Source: Labilibacter marinus (lineage in GTDB: Bacteria; Bacteroidota; Bacteroidia; Bacteroidales; Marinilabiliaceae). From it: a stretch of DNA of 64,000 bases. The stretch is from contig NZ_LXYE02000002.1 in assembly GCF_001659685.2 (NCBI RefSeq), positions 1 to 64,000 of the forward strand, given 5' to 3'. Under the pieces are notes generated by a model. The model was not told the origin of the DNA. It worked only from the letters and a program-made list of their open reading frames with translations, and searched no databases. The position numbers and the translations under genes were made by a program. Shown here piece after piece: positions 24,716 through 34,137 of the stretch (its first letter is position 1; the number at the start of each line of letters is the position of its first letter).

Positions 24716-27532
24716 ATGAAAACTCAATACCTATTTGTAATTGTATCTGCTTTAAGCTTAATGTTGATGAACTGCACAGGATCGTCAAAAAGCAAACATA
24801 ACCAGGGGCTTACTAGTATTGAAACAGGATATACTATAAGTAAGGTGCGCACCGCAAAAGCAAACCAAAACTATATTGCAGCAAGTACTTACGAAGGAAC
24901 AATTATAGGCGTAAGTGAAGGAGGTCAGGTGCTTTGGGAGAATAAATTATCTGGTTTTATGAATCATGATATGTGGTGTGCTGATATTACAGGAGATGGG
25001 GTAGATGAAATATTTGCTGCAAATGCGGATGGTACCTTATACTGTTTAAACCATAAAGGTGACTTGGTTTGGCAATTTAAGGAAAACGATGCACCTATGT
25101 ATTCAGTTACCGTTATTCATCAGGACAAAACGCCTTACGTGGTTTGTGGAGGATACAATAAAAATATATACTACCTTTCTGATAAAGGGGCGTTGGTAAA
25201 AACAATTTCCTCTTATAGTTACTCCAATGAAAATCCCGTTCAACCATATTCAAAGGCCATTCCAGATAGTACTTGCCATTTAGCTAATTACATCAGAACC
25301 GTAAAAAAGAAGGATGGAAAAGAAGTGTTGGCGGTCCATGGTGTGATACATTCCATGGCTGTATGGGCGAGAGGTTCGGTGTATTTTTTTAATCCCTTAG
25401 ATGAAAAACCATTTAAAACCATAAAGCTTAAAGATGGACGACCTATAGGAGAATTAAGAGTTGTTGATACAAATTTGGATGGTAACGACGAATTGTTATT
25501 CGGAACGAGTACCATGTTGGATGCATCGCAGTTATTAAAGCTGGAGATGGAAACTGAGCAGCAGTCCATTTTTAATATGAAAGAGCTGAAAGATTCCATC
25601 GATAATTTTGGCTATCGTGTGACGCAGCCAGAAGTGATAATGGATAATAATCAGCAAAAATATTTTATTCTTTTAGGAGCTAGAATTCTATTAGTGCCAA
25701 TGGATTTAAGTACAGATGGTGCCGTAGTGCTGGCTTGTAAGTATTCGTTTAACGATATGTGGAATGACAAAGAATCGAATAAAATTATTTTAGCCAGTGC
25801 GCAAAGTGGAGGTAGTTGTATTCATATTATTGATACATCAAATCCAAACTGGAAAAATGAATATGAAAACTTAAACCCGACTGGTAAAATAGAAAGTATT
25901 TTAAAGAACACTGCTGAAATAAAAGCAAACTTAAAAGATTATACTGCTCCTGAATGGGAACGAGAACCACTTCCTGTTAATTTACTTTCAGAAAGTACCA
26001 GAGGTGTTGGTGATTTGATTGACGAATTAAAGACAAAGTATAGCAGTCCTGTGTTTTTTAATAAAACGCATTTAGGAGTAGCTGAAAATTCAGATAGATC
26101 AGATATTAAAGATGAACGTTACTTTGCTAGAAGAGATAAACGCCGAAAATATACTGCAACAAGTCAGGAGATTGTGGATGCTGTGGTGCCGCATTATAAA
26201 GGTGGCGAAGGTTTGGCTTTTTGGGGCGGTCATGGTAACGATCCGTATATGCTTCGTTTAAATACGGTTAAAAAAATATTAGATCATGCCGAGGGTAAAA
26301 AAACGGTTTTAATATATCCTGAGTTAGAGGATCATTCTGATCATTTTGCCTATGTAATGGACGATTATTTTTATCCATTAGCTAAATATTGTAGAAAGAA
26401 GAATGCCAACATATTTGTGCGCACCAAGCATTCGTTTTGGTTTTCAACGGCTCATTTACCAATGTGGAACGGTTTAATGTCGGGTGAATATTCAGATGTG
26501 TTTGTACCATCGATGGAGGAAACGTCAGATAAATCAATGGAATTGAGTATTGCAGCACGCATGGGTGTGTGGGCTTGTGGAGCAACAGATAGTTGGGGTT
26601 CGAGATGTGCACGCGATAATCCAAGTTTCGATCGTTTACGTCAGCACTCGCACCAAATGTTACCCAACCATTTTTTACGTATGATGGTTTATCATATTTC
26701 AAGTGGAGCGCAGTATCTCGATAACTTTCCGGTAGATCAACCATATATGAGTTTACTTTGGGAGTTGATTGCAAAAGGAGCTTTATATGTACCTAAACGT
26801 TCCGAAATTGTTAGCTTTTCGCCCGTTCATATAGGTATGGTTAAACCCGATGAGCATTTTATCAACAGAAGCAGCAATATAAAATGGACTACCTTTTATG
26901 ATGAGGAGTTTGAGAAAAACAACTCCTTTGTTTTTAGTCGTTTGAGTGGATCGTGGCCAGCAGCTCCGGTAACGGATTGGGATTTTTCTAAATATGCAGC
27001 AGGCGTTAAGGATCGATATCAGAATTTCCTAGCCAATTATAGCCATGGTATGGTGTTGCTAACGGCTCCACAAAATGGTGTTTTTGCCGATGAAAAAGCT
27101 GTGCGAGGCGCACTAGCCGATCATCTACATCCTTTGTATAAAAATATTAGTAAGGAATATTTAACGGATGGAAGGTATTACTATTCGTCGGATGGAAAAC
27201 AAAAATATGCGGCTGATGAGTATTACAAAACTATTCAGAAGGAGATTGAAAGCAGTGCCAAACAAATTCCAATTACTGTAAAGGGCAATGTAGCATGGGT
27301 GGCTGCCGAATCATCCCCAAATCATATTAGACTTACGCTTATCGACGGAGGTTATATTAATCCTGATGATAGAGATGTTTTTGTATCGTTTCATACTATA
27401 AAGCCGGTTGTAGTAAAGGATATACTGAGCGGGGAACCTTTTGAAGTGAGTAATGCCAGAGAGCTGAAAATCAGTATTCCTTGTGGATCTTTCCGATTTA
27501 TTGATGTTGAAATAGCTGAACCTTTGAGATAA
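24716..27532 (+). CDS. Two-domain beta-propeller/TIM-barrel lipoprotein, candidate GH150-like (lambda-carrageenase) glycosidase
   Basis: Lipoprotein of 938 residues from the ATG at 24716 (lipobox LMLMNC, Cys20); an upstream TTG at 24683 would only add 11 residues before a proper signal peptide. The first about 400 residues form propeller-like repeats (DITGDGVDEIFAANADGTLY and similar blades). A (beta/alpha)-barrel-like domain follows, about 430-800, with FWGGHGND, LIYPELED, FVPSMEET and SGAQYLDNF. A C-terminal beta domain closes the protein. Lambda-carrageenases (GH150) have this length (CglA is about 942 residues) and an N-terminal propeller, so membership is my leading hypothesis. The acids in YPELED and PSMEET are candidate catalytic residues. 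It lies between the SusCD operon and the HTCS gene. Confidence 0.7.
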   Translation: MKTQYLFVIVSALSLMLMNCTGSSKSKHNQGLTSIETGYTISKVRTAKANQNYIAASTYEGTIIGVSEGGQVLWENKLSGFMNHDMWCADITGDGVDEIFAANADGTLYCLNHKGDLVWQFKENDAPMYSVTVIHQDKTPYVVCGGYNKNIYYLSDKGALVKTISSYSYSNENPVQPYSKAIPDSTCHLANYIRTVKKKDGKEVLAVHGVIHSMAVWARGSVYFFNPLDEKPFKTIKLKDGRPIGELRVVDTNLDGNDELLFGTSTMLDASQLLKLEMETEQQSIFNMKELKDSIDNFGYRVTQPEVIMDNNQQKYFILLGARILLVPMDLSTDGAVVLACKYSFNDMWNDKESNKIILASAQSGGSCIHIIDTSNPNWKNEYENLNPTGKIESILKNTAEIKANLKDYTAPEWEREPLPVNLLSESTRGVGDLIDELKTKYSSPVFFNKTHLGVAENSDRSDIKDERYFARRDKRRKYTATSQEIVDAVVPHYKGGEGLAFWGGHGNDPYMLRLNTVKKILDHAEGKKTVLIYPELEDHSDHFAYVMDDYFYPLAKYCRKKNANIFVRTKHSFWFSTAHLPMWNGLMSGEYSDVFVPSMEETSDKSMELSIAARMGVWACGATDSWGSRCARDNPSFDRLRQHSHQMLPNHFLRMMVYHISSGAQYLDNFPVDQPYMSLLWELIAKGALYVPKRSEIVSFSPVHIGMVKPDEHFINRSSNIKWTTFYDEEFEKNNSFVFSRLSGSWPAAPVTDWDFSKYAAGVKDRYQNFLANYSHGMVLLTAPQNGVFADEKAVRGALADHLHPLYKNISKEYLTDGRYYYSSDGKQKYAADEYYKTIQKEIESSAKQIPITVKGNVAWVAAESSPNHIRLTLIDGGYINPDDRDVFVSFHTIKPVVVKDILSGEPFEVSNARELKISIPCGSFRFIDVEIAEPLR

Positions 27533-27544
27533 AAGTTATTTTTG
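27517..27544 (+). promoter_or_regulatory. Candidate promoter for the HTCS gene
   Basis: TTG at 27517-27519, 17-base spacer, then TATTTTTG at 27537-27544 (exact TAnnTTTG), 50 bases before the HTCS start. It overlaps the end of the upstream gene. Confidence 0.5.
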
Positions 27545-27594
27545 TTGTTTCAGAATTACAACTCAGGTTAAACAACAATACGAGAACGAATAAT

Positions 27595-30500
27595 ATGTTG
27601 AGAATATTTTTTTCATCCTTGCTTGTTATTATTAATTATTCAATGATAATGGCAAATCAAGTAAAACTTGATTATTCTCAAAAAATAGCCATTGAAGAAG
27701 GTTTATCCCATAACGGTATAACTGCTATACATGAAGATTCACGAGGATATTTATGGTTTGGAACGTACGATGGACTGAATAGATATGATGGTTACGAAAT
27801 AAAAACCTTTAAAAATGACCTGAAGGAGGATATCTTATTAAGTAGTCGCATCCGTTGTATTAACGAGGATAGTAATGGAAACTTATGGATAGGAACTGAG
27901 GAAGGAATTACCTTATTCAATTTTAATCAGCAACAATTCTCCGATTTATATTCCAATATATTAGAGGGCAAAGGTAAAGTTGGACCTATAGTCCGAAAAA
28001 TTATAATGGATGAAGAGAATAAGGTGGTGATTTGTATCACGGATGAGGAAGGTATTTTACTTTTTAATTTCGATTATGGTTTTATTGGTCAGTATCTTCC
28101 ATCCAAGTATATATTTCAAGGGAATATTTTAATTCATGATGCCTTAAAAATATATTCATCAGAATATTTATTGGCTACCAATAAAGGGGTGTTGTTATTT
28201 GATGTAGATTCAAAGGAATACCGTCATATATTAAAAAAGCCATTTCCTGTATGTCATGCCTTAACTGCGTTGAATGATACTGCTGTGCTGGCTTATGCCA
28301 ACGTAGGTATGAGTGTTATTCGGTTGGATAGCTTAAAGCAAAAGCCTAGAGTAGGACAACGGTATTTTGAAAAGGAGCGTATAAGAGCAGCATCAATAGA
28401 TTCTATTGGTAATATCTGGTTAGGAACCATAAATAACGGTGTAGTTCGCGTTAAAAATATTGAAGGCGTACTGCAAGGTAAAGAAATACAGAGTTCGGTT
28501 TTTCAAATTAAAAATGCAAAAGTAAGAGCCAATACTATTATTCAAACCAAGCAAAAAGGCTGTTGGATAGGAACGCAAAATGAGGGTGTTTTTCGCTTCG
28601 ATGTGAATGACAATCCCTTTAAATCCTTTGATATTGGCATGAAGCAGGAGAACAGTATTCGTTCTAATATGATTGCCCATATTGCGCCTTTGGATAGTGC
28701 TCGATCATATATTGTTGGTTCCATAGGAGGGGTTGGTTTATTTAATACCGAAAGCCAAATGTTTGAACCCTTGCCATTTGAATTATCACCTCAGGAAAAG
28801 GCGCGCGTGCAAGTGATTTTATTAGATTCAAGAGGGAATACTTGGTTATATATTTATCGTTTGGGTTTGTGTATTGTTAAAAAAGATGAACAGACTATTG
28901 AGGTTTTAAATCAGGACGATTATCCTTTATTGAAGAACGTTTATCCGCGCGATTTATTGGAAGATAAATACGGGAACATATGGCTAAGAAACAACAATAA
29001 CGTACTTAAACTAGCCGTTAATGACAGTTCCAGAGTAACGAATGTTAGTTCGTTAGCAGATAACTTATTCTTTAAAAACAAAAGTTTAGAGAATACGAAA
29101 AGCATGTATCTGGATCCGACCTATGATTTTTTATGGTTAGGTACAAAAACGGATGGTTTATATCGCATTAACTGTGCCAATGATGAGTTGCTCAATAAGG
29201 CTGATGTAGACAATTATCAACGGGATAAAACAAACCATAGGTCAATCACCAGTAATTTTATCACCAGTATTATTCGCTTAAAAAATAACGAATTATGGGT
29301 GGCCACGGAGCGTGGTGGAATTTGTCAGGTAAAAGATAGTAATTGGGAGCCTACTTTTTATTCCATTTCTGAGGAGGATGGTTTATCCAATAATGTGGTG
29401 CGTGATTTAGTGGCTGATAAAAATGATAATTTATGGATAACGACCAATGCAGGACTAAATGTTTATGAATCAAAATCGAAGATATTAAGAAAATTTGGTA
29501 TTAGAGACGGACTACCTTTTCACGATTTTTGGTTTTCATCTACAAGTTTAAATAATGGACAGGTGTTACTAGGTGGTGTAAATGGTTTATGTTATTTCAA
29601 TCCTGAGGATATTAAGTATCATGATTATTTTCCCACATTTGCCTTCGACGATTTTAAAGTTTTGAATAAAAGCATTGCGCCTGGAGATTCTTTAAATGAT
29701 AGAGTTTTATTGAAACAGCACATTAACAAAACACAACATATTAGTCTGGAGCATGACGAAAATGTATTTTCATTTGAGTTAAAATCCTTGCATTTCGGAA
29801 GTCCTAAAAACTACTATTACAGGTATAAGTTAGTTCCTTTTAATAAAGATTGGATTATCAATACAACTGAGCATAGGCACATCAGTTATAGTGGTTTGCC
29901 ACATGGCGAATATACTTTGTTGGTGAGTGTATCCAACTCTATTAAAAACTGGACCGAGGCAAAGGCCTTAAAAATAACCATTGAAACACCGTTTTGGAAA
30001 ACTGGGTGGGCGTATGTAATTTATGTGCTAACTGTTATTTTGGTGAGCTTTGTGGTGGTTTACTTTATCGTTCGACTACAAAGGTTAAAGTATAATTTGC
30101 AGATTGAGAAGGTGGAGAAGGACCAAGCTAAAAATATAAATGCAGCAAAACTTCGCTTTTTTTCTGATATCTCACACGAAATTCGAACGCCTATTACGCT
30201 GATATCTGGACCTATATCGCAATTACTAAACAGGTATAAAGGTAACGAAGAATTAAATGAAAAATTGATGTTGGTAAAACGTCAATCGCAAAAAATATCC
30301 CAGCTAGTCGACCAGGTTCACGATTTCCAGAAGGCAGATGAAAACTTACTTAAAATGGAATATTCCAATTTCTGTTTTAATGATTTTGTAGATCATTTAT
30401 TATCCGATTTTAGATTCTTATCTAAACACGAGAATAAATTACTTGAAGTGCATGATAGTCATGAGAAGATTTACGTTTCGGCAGATAAAGATAAGTTGGA

Positions 30501-31710
30501 GAAGGTGCTGAATAACCTGTTAAATAATGCCTTTAAGTACAGCAAACCCAATGATAAAATAAGTCTTGCATACGAGCGAAAGCAAGGAGAGTTAATCGTT
30601 AAAATAAGCGATACAGGAAAAGGTATCAGTGCAGAAGATTTACCGAATATTTTTAATCGTTTTTATCAATCAAAAAATAGAGAACAAGTTCATGTAGGTG
30701 GTTCTGGTATAGGATTGGCATTTTCGAAAAGGTTGGTGGATATGCACTATGGGTTTATAAATGCTGAGAGTACCGTTAATATTGGCTCCACCTTTACTTT
30801 ACGTTTACCCATAGTTGTAGATGATGTAGTAACTACGCAGCAAACAGCTGAAATTCTTTCTTTGGAAGAGCAAGGTGTCAGTGCTGATTTAAACGAAGAC
30901 ATTCATCAAAACAGTGATATTGTTTTGGATAGTAGTTTTTCTAATATAAAAGTTTTTTTGGCGGAGGATAACCAAGATATGCGTGAGTATATTACGGAGT
31001 CTCTTTCTGAATACTTTAAGGTGAAAGCTTTTTCTAATGGTAAGGAGTGTATGAATGCCTTGGAGAGCGAATGGCCCGATATATTAATCAGTGATGTTTT
31101 AATGCCTGAAATGAATGGTCTGGATCTTTGTAAGCAGGTTAAAACTGATATTAAAACAAGTCATATACCTATTATATTGCTGACCGCATGTATTGCGGAT
31201 AATGATAGGATTAAGGGCTTAAAAGTGGGGGCTGATGCCTATATCAAAAAACCGTTTGACTTGCAGCATTTGGTAACGAATATGGAAACATTGCTTAAGA
31301 ATAGGAAGCAGTTGCGAGAGCGTTTTCTATCGAATTTACCATTGACCTTAGATAGTAGCCAAGAGAGCAGCAAAGACCATGCTTTTATCGAAAAACTATA
31401 TAGTCTTATATCGGAGAATATGGATAATCAGGATTTAGATATTGATTCCTTTGCTAAGGAATTGTTTTTAAGTCGTTCTTTATTCTTTAAAAAAGTAAAA
31501 GCGGTAACTAACTCAACACCATATGAACTTTTAAAAGACTACAGAATTAAAAAAGCAGCCGAATTTTTAGTGCAAAAGAAGATAAGCGTCAACGAAGTTT
31601 TTGCCATGACTGGATTTAAAAGCAGAACGCACTTTACCAAGCTGTTTAAAGAAAAATTTGGTGTTACACCGGGCAAGTATGCCAGCGAAACCAGAAGAAA
31701 ATTGGAGTAG
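27595..31710 (+). CDS. Hybrid two-component system (HTCS) polysaccharide sensor-regulator
   Basis: One-protein signalling system of 1371 residues. The signal peptide (about 1-20) leads into a periplasmic sensor built of two-bladed propeller repeats (HEDSRGYLWFGTYDGLNRYDG and many similar Reg_prop units) and a Y_Y_Y domain (about 690-790). One membrane helix follows (about 803-826). The cytoplasmic part has a histidine kinase with H-box SDISHEIRTP (His near 860), N-box NNLLNNAFKY and G-boxes DTGKGI and GSGIGL. It continues with a receiver domain (acceptor Asp in SDVLMPEMNG, near 1166) and a C-terminal AraC-type DNA-binding domain (about 1265-1371). HTCS proteins bind an oligosaccharide and activate their own locus, so this is probably the second regulator of the locus. 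Confidence 0.95.
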   Translation: MLRIFFSSLLVIINYSMIMANQVKLDYSQKIAIEEGLSHNGITAIHEDSRGYLWFGTYDGLNRYDGYEIKTFKNDLKEDILLSSRIRCINEDSNGNLWIGTEEGITLFNFNQQQFSDLYSNILEGKGKVGPIVRKIIMDEENKVVICITDEEGILLFNFDYGFIGQYLPSKYIFQGNILIHDALKIYSSEYLLATNKGVLLFDVDSKEYRHILKKPFPVCHALTALNDTAVLAYANVGMSVIRLDSLKQKPRVGQRYFEKERIRAASIDSIGNIWLGTINNGVVRVKNIEGVLQGKEIQSSVFQIKNAKVRANTIIQTKQKGCWIGTQNEGVFRFDVNDNPFKSFDIGMKQENSIRSNMIAHIAPLDSARSYIVGSIGGVGLFNTESQMFEPLPFELSPQEKARVQVILLDSRGNTWLYIYRLGLCIVKKDEQTIEVLNQDDYPLLKNVYPRDLLEDKYGNIWLRNNNNVLKLAVNDSSRVTNVSSLADNLFFKNKSLENTKSMYLDPTYDFLWLGTKTDGLYRINCANDELLNKADVDNYQRDKTNHRSITSNFITSIIRLKNNELWVATERGGICQVKDSNWEPTFYSISEEDGLSNNVVRDLVADKNDNLWITTNAGLNVYESKSKILRKFGIRDGLPFHDFWFSSTSLNNGQVLLGGVNGLCYFNPEDIKYHDYFPTFAFDDFKVLNKSIAPGDSLNDRVLLKQHINKTQHISLEHDENVFSFELKSLHFGSPKNYYYRYKLVPFNKDWIINTTEHRHISYSGLPHGEYTLLVSVSNSIKNWTEAKALKITIETPFWKTGWAYVIYVLTVILVSFVVVYFIVRLQRLKYNLQIEKVEKDQAKNINAAKLRFFSDISHEIRTPITLISGPISQLLNRYKGNEELNEKLMLVKRQSQKISQLVDQVHDFQKADENLLKMEYSNFCFNDFVDHLLSDFRFLSKHENKLLEVHDSHEKIYVSADKDKLEKVLNNLLNNAFKYSKPNDKISLAYERKQGELIVKISDTGKGISAEDLPNIFNRFYQSKNREQVHVGGSGIGLAFSKRLVDMHYGFINAESTVNIGSTFTLRLPIVVDDVVTTQQTAEILSLEEQGVSADLNEDIHQNSDIVLDSSFSNIKVFLAEDNQDMREYITESLSEYFKVKAFSNGKECMNALESEWPDILISDVLMPEMNGLDLCKQVKTDIKTSHIPIILLTACIADNDRIKGLKVGADAYIKKPFDLQHLVTNMETLLKNRKQLRERFLSNLPLTLDSSQESSKDHAFIEKLYSLISENMDNQDLDIDSFAKELFLSRSLFFKKVKAVTNSTPYELLKDYRIKKAAEFLVQKKISVNEVFAMTGFKSRTHFTKLFKEKFGVTPGKYASETRRKLE

Positions 31711-31766
31711 GTTTTATTCTATCAACACAGGATAATAACTATAGTGAACTCTCACTCTTTAAATGG

Positions 31767-32450
31767 TTAGTGTTTCAACTGCAACTCCTTTATCATATTC
31801 TCAAAAGTTGAAAATAGGGGAGCTCTAAGAATTATTGGTTCCTCTGTTATGGGATGAGTAAAATGCATTTCTTTGGCATGAAGAAGCATGGTCATCATAT
31901 TCCACTTTTCTTTGAACATGCGGTTTTGCTTATTGCAACCATGCGGGCGATCTCCTATGATAGGATGGTGTAGGTGGCTCAGGTGTTTTCTTATTTGGTG
32001 CATTCTCCCTGTTTTTGGAGAAGCTTGAATAAAAGAATAACGCGAAGTTTCAAATTTACCCAATGGGATATTTAGCTCTGATCGGGTAAATGTTTTAAAG
32101 GAAGTCACGGCTTCTTGAACTTTGCCTTTGTCGTTAGTGAGGGCATAATCTACTTCAATCTCATCAGGAAAATAACCTCTTACAATGGCCCAATATATTT
32201 TTTTAGTATTATCATTTACAAAAATAGTTTGCATGGCTTTGGCATACTCGCTACTTAATGCAAATATTAAAATACCCGATGTTTTTCTATCTAAGCGATG
32301 TATAGGAAATACCTTTCGCTCCAATTGTTCTTGAAGTAATTGTACGGCAAATTCTTGCACATCGGTGGCAATGGGGCTTTTATGAACCAATAAACCGTGT
32401 GGTTTATTAATGGCCACAAAATACTCATCCTGATAAACTATCTGTAACAT
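31767..32450 (-). CDS. truC: tRNA pseudouridine synthase C-like (RluA family)
   Basis: RluA-family pseudouridine synthase of 227 residues. The catalytic aspartate is Asp54 in HRLDRKTSG, with the family's NKPHGLLVH opening (15-23) and the GRMHQIRKHL motif. The lack of an S4 domain and the short length fit TruC, which modifies U65 of some tRNAs, better than ribosomal RNA enzymes. It is a housekeeping gene in reverse orientation between the polysaccharide locus and a block of small unknown genes, with no visible functional link to either. Confidence 0.88.
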   Translation of the reverse strand: MLQIVYQDEYFVAINKPHGLLVHKSPIATDVQEFAVQLLQEQLERKVFPIHRLDRKTSGILIFALSSEYAKAMQTIFVNDNTKKIYWAIVRGYFPDEIEVDYALTNDKGKVQEAVTSFKTFTRSELNIPLGKFETSRYSFIQASPKTGRMHQIRKHLSHLHHPIIGDRPHGCNKQNRMFKEKWNMMTMLLHAKEMHFTHPITEEPIILRAPLFSTFENMIKELQLKH

Positions 32451-32631
32451 ATGCTTTTTCTGTCTTTTAAAAAGGAAGTCCGCAAAGATAGTAAAGCTTA
32501 TTAGTAGCGAAAGCTACCTTTCGATTAAAGTTAAAATTTCTAATTCTAATAAAAGACTTGAGTTGTATTTTCTACATTATCAATTATATATATAGATAGT
32601 TTTAGATACGCTACCAAAGTTTGTTTCAATT

Positions 32632-32645
32632 AGCAAATAGTTAAC
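32632..32645 (+). promoter_or_regulatory. AGCAAATAGTTAAC motif upstream of the 170-residue protein
   Basis: Matches 12 of 14 positions of the inverted-repeat arm at 43519-43532. It ends 30 bp before a degenerate -7 element TTCTTTTG (32675-32682). The same 30-bp spacing is seen at the related motif near 33294. Confidence 0.4.
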
Positions 32646-32696
32646 AGCATATACCTAGTTATATTCTTAATCTGTTCTTTTGTGAAAAAACAATAA

Positions 32697-33209
32697 ATGG
32701 ATAAGATGAATAATGATGGTACTTATTTGAGTAGTCGTATTTATAGTTATTTTACTATCATAAAAGAAATGGAGTGCTTTTGTAATGATGAGGAAAAAAA
32801 GTGTTCAAACGGTAAGGAAAACGCTGCAGTATTAAATCGGATTAGATATTATAGTCGTAAATCAAAGCGTGTTGGGCTAGATTTCTTTTCAGAAATATGT
32901 TCATTGAAAGCGATGGATATAGATATGCGATTAAAAATTCTAGAACAAATTCAAATACACTTACTAAGAGCGCGAAAAATGTATGATAAATTCAATGAAG
33001 ATGAAACATCTAAATCATATAAAGAAGCGATAACAAGTTTATTCCTACTTAGAAAACAAATTATTGTTTTTAGTAAGGGGTGTAATGGTAGAAATATAAA
33101 TACAGTTACGGATAACCATCATCAGAAGTGTATAAAACAATCCTTAGAGTTTTTAGAATCACTCAAAAGCTATATTCATATACAAGATATCGATATCTGC
33201 CAAAATTAG
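32697..33209 (+). CDS. Hypothetical protein, helical, 170 residues
   Basis: I do not recognise this protein. It has no signal peptide or membrane segment and looks mostly alpha-helical with many Lys, Arg and Glu. Cysteines are clustered early (CFCNDEEKKCSNG, residues about 27-39) and at the end (DIDIC). Codon use and base composition look like the neighbours. The start ATG follows a plausible promoter; an in-frame Met four codons later (MNNDG) could also be used. It is followed after 158 bases by a very small gene with a related upstream motif, so the two may be coregulated. Confidence 0.6.
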   Translation: MDKMNNDGTYLSSRIYSYFTIIKEMECFCNDEEKKCSNGKENAAVLNRIRYYSRKSKRVGLDFFSEICSLKAMDIDMRLKILEQIQIHLLRARKMYDKFNEDETSKSYKEAITSLFLLRKQIIVFSKGCNGRNINTVTDNHHQKCIKQSLEFLESLKSYIHIQDIDICQN

Positions 33210-33293
33210 TTTTCATGATTATTCAGTAGAAACGCATTTAAAGTATCTTCTAATATCACCTTAACCTCTTGGTCATAATTATCATTTTAAGGT

Positions 33294-33344
33294 TTCAAAT
33301 GGTTAACAAGTTCTATTTTATTAATACTAGTACTGGTACATTTG
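33294..33344 (+). promoter_or_regulatory. Motif TTCAAATGGTTAAC plus -7 element TACATTTG
   Basis: The 14-mer at 33294-33307 agrees at 11 of 14 positions with the arm at 43519-43532. TACATTTG (exact TAnnTTTG) lies at 33337-33344, 30 bp after the end of the motif and 23 bases before the small gene at 33368. Confidence 0.45.
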
Positions 33345-33367
33345 ATGGTTGATTTTAATATCTGATA

Positions 33368-33571
33368 ATGAAGAGAAAGAAAAGGTATTTTAGGCCGGTT
33401 GTTGAGGAGATTGATATAGATAATGAAATTTCGCTAATGATGACCAGTTTACCTCCAGGAGATCCAGGGGATGATAATCCATTTGGAATGAGCCAAGCAA
33501 AACAACGGGAGGAGTTAATATTTAAAAATCAGAATAGTCCATTTGGAGGAGATAGTCCAGACTATAATTAG
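33368..33571 (+). CDS. Small Pro/Gly/Asn-rich protein, 67 residues
   Basis: Short unrecognised protein with a basic start (MKRKKRYFRPVVEE), a middle EISLMMTSLPPGDPGDD, and two similar motifs NPFGM and SPFGGDSP in an otherwise disordered C-terminus. The layout (basic head with Tyr-x-x-Pro, short hydrophobic core, acidic Gly/Pro/Asn tail) resembles the many short orphan proteins of Bacteroidota. No export signal is obvious. A TAnnTTTG element precedes it and a terminator shared with the convergent gene follows it, which supports a real transcription unit. Confidence 0.6.
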   Translation: MKRKKRYFRPVVEEIDIDNEISLMMTSLPPGDPGDDNPFGMSQAKQREELIFKNQNSPFGGDSPDYN

Positions 33572-33616
33572 TTGTTTAATAGTGGTGATGATTGGCAGTG
33601 AGGTTGGCTGCCGATG

Positions 33617-33645
33617 GAGTGAGGAGTTTTAATAACTTCTCACTC
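33617..33645. terminator. Bidirectional terminator hairpin between convergent genes
   Basis: 12-bp stem GAGTGAGGAGTT / AACTTCTCACTC with a 5-base loop, one G-T pair. The right end touches the stop codon of the reverse-strand gene. Confidence 0.75.
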
Positions 33646-34022
33646 TATTTATGAATAAGCCATTTACTTGCAGCTTCGTGAGTACAGAAAATATTTAGTT
33701 GATAATTCGGATCATCTACTAAGCTTTTGTAAATACAAGCAAATGCAGTTAGAATAGGTTCTTTTACTACAATACCAACACGAACAGATCCAAATGCAAT
33801 AGCTACGGATTTGCTTAAACTCCAAACTGTATTTAATTCATCTACACTTATTCCTAATGCATCTTTCTCTATTTCAACGATCATGCGAATGGGGCGAATG
33901 CTAGGAGGGTAATGAAGTAGTGAATTAATAAATACCTTTATTCTATCTATATTATTTTCATGCAGTAATAAAACATCAAAATAGTTATCTTCTGGATGGT
34001 AAATTTGATATATCATAAGCAT
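33645..34022 (-). CDS. Hypothetical protein, SpoIIAA/STAS-like fold candidate, 125 residues
   Basis: Soluble 125-residue protein without signal or membrane segments. The alternating strand/helix pattern and the closing NIFCTHEAASKWLIHK helix are reminiscent of SpoIIAA/STAS-like domains, but no phosphorylatable serine motif stands out. It follows the small protein genes at 34138-34511 on the same strand after a gap of 115 bases, so it may be the last gene of the transcript that begins with the giant surface protein. The function is unknown. Confidence 0.6.
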   Translation of the reverse strand: MLMIYQIYHPEDNYFDVLLLHENNIDRIKVFINSLLHYPPSIRPIRMIVEIEKDALGISVDELNTVWSLSKSVAIAFGSVRVGIVVKEPILTAFACIYKSLVDDPNYQLNIFCTHEAASKWLIHK

Positions 34023-34137
34023 AATATTTGTTTTCGTCCTATTAAGATAAATACAAATACATAGTTATGAGAATTATAGAGTTAGCAAAAGGTATACTAG
34101 CACTGAAGCTAACTGGTTAATCTTTTTTTATACTGAT

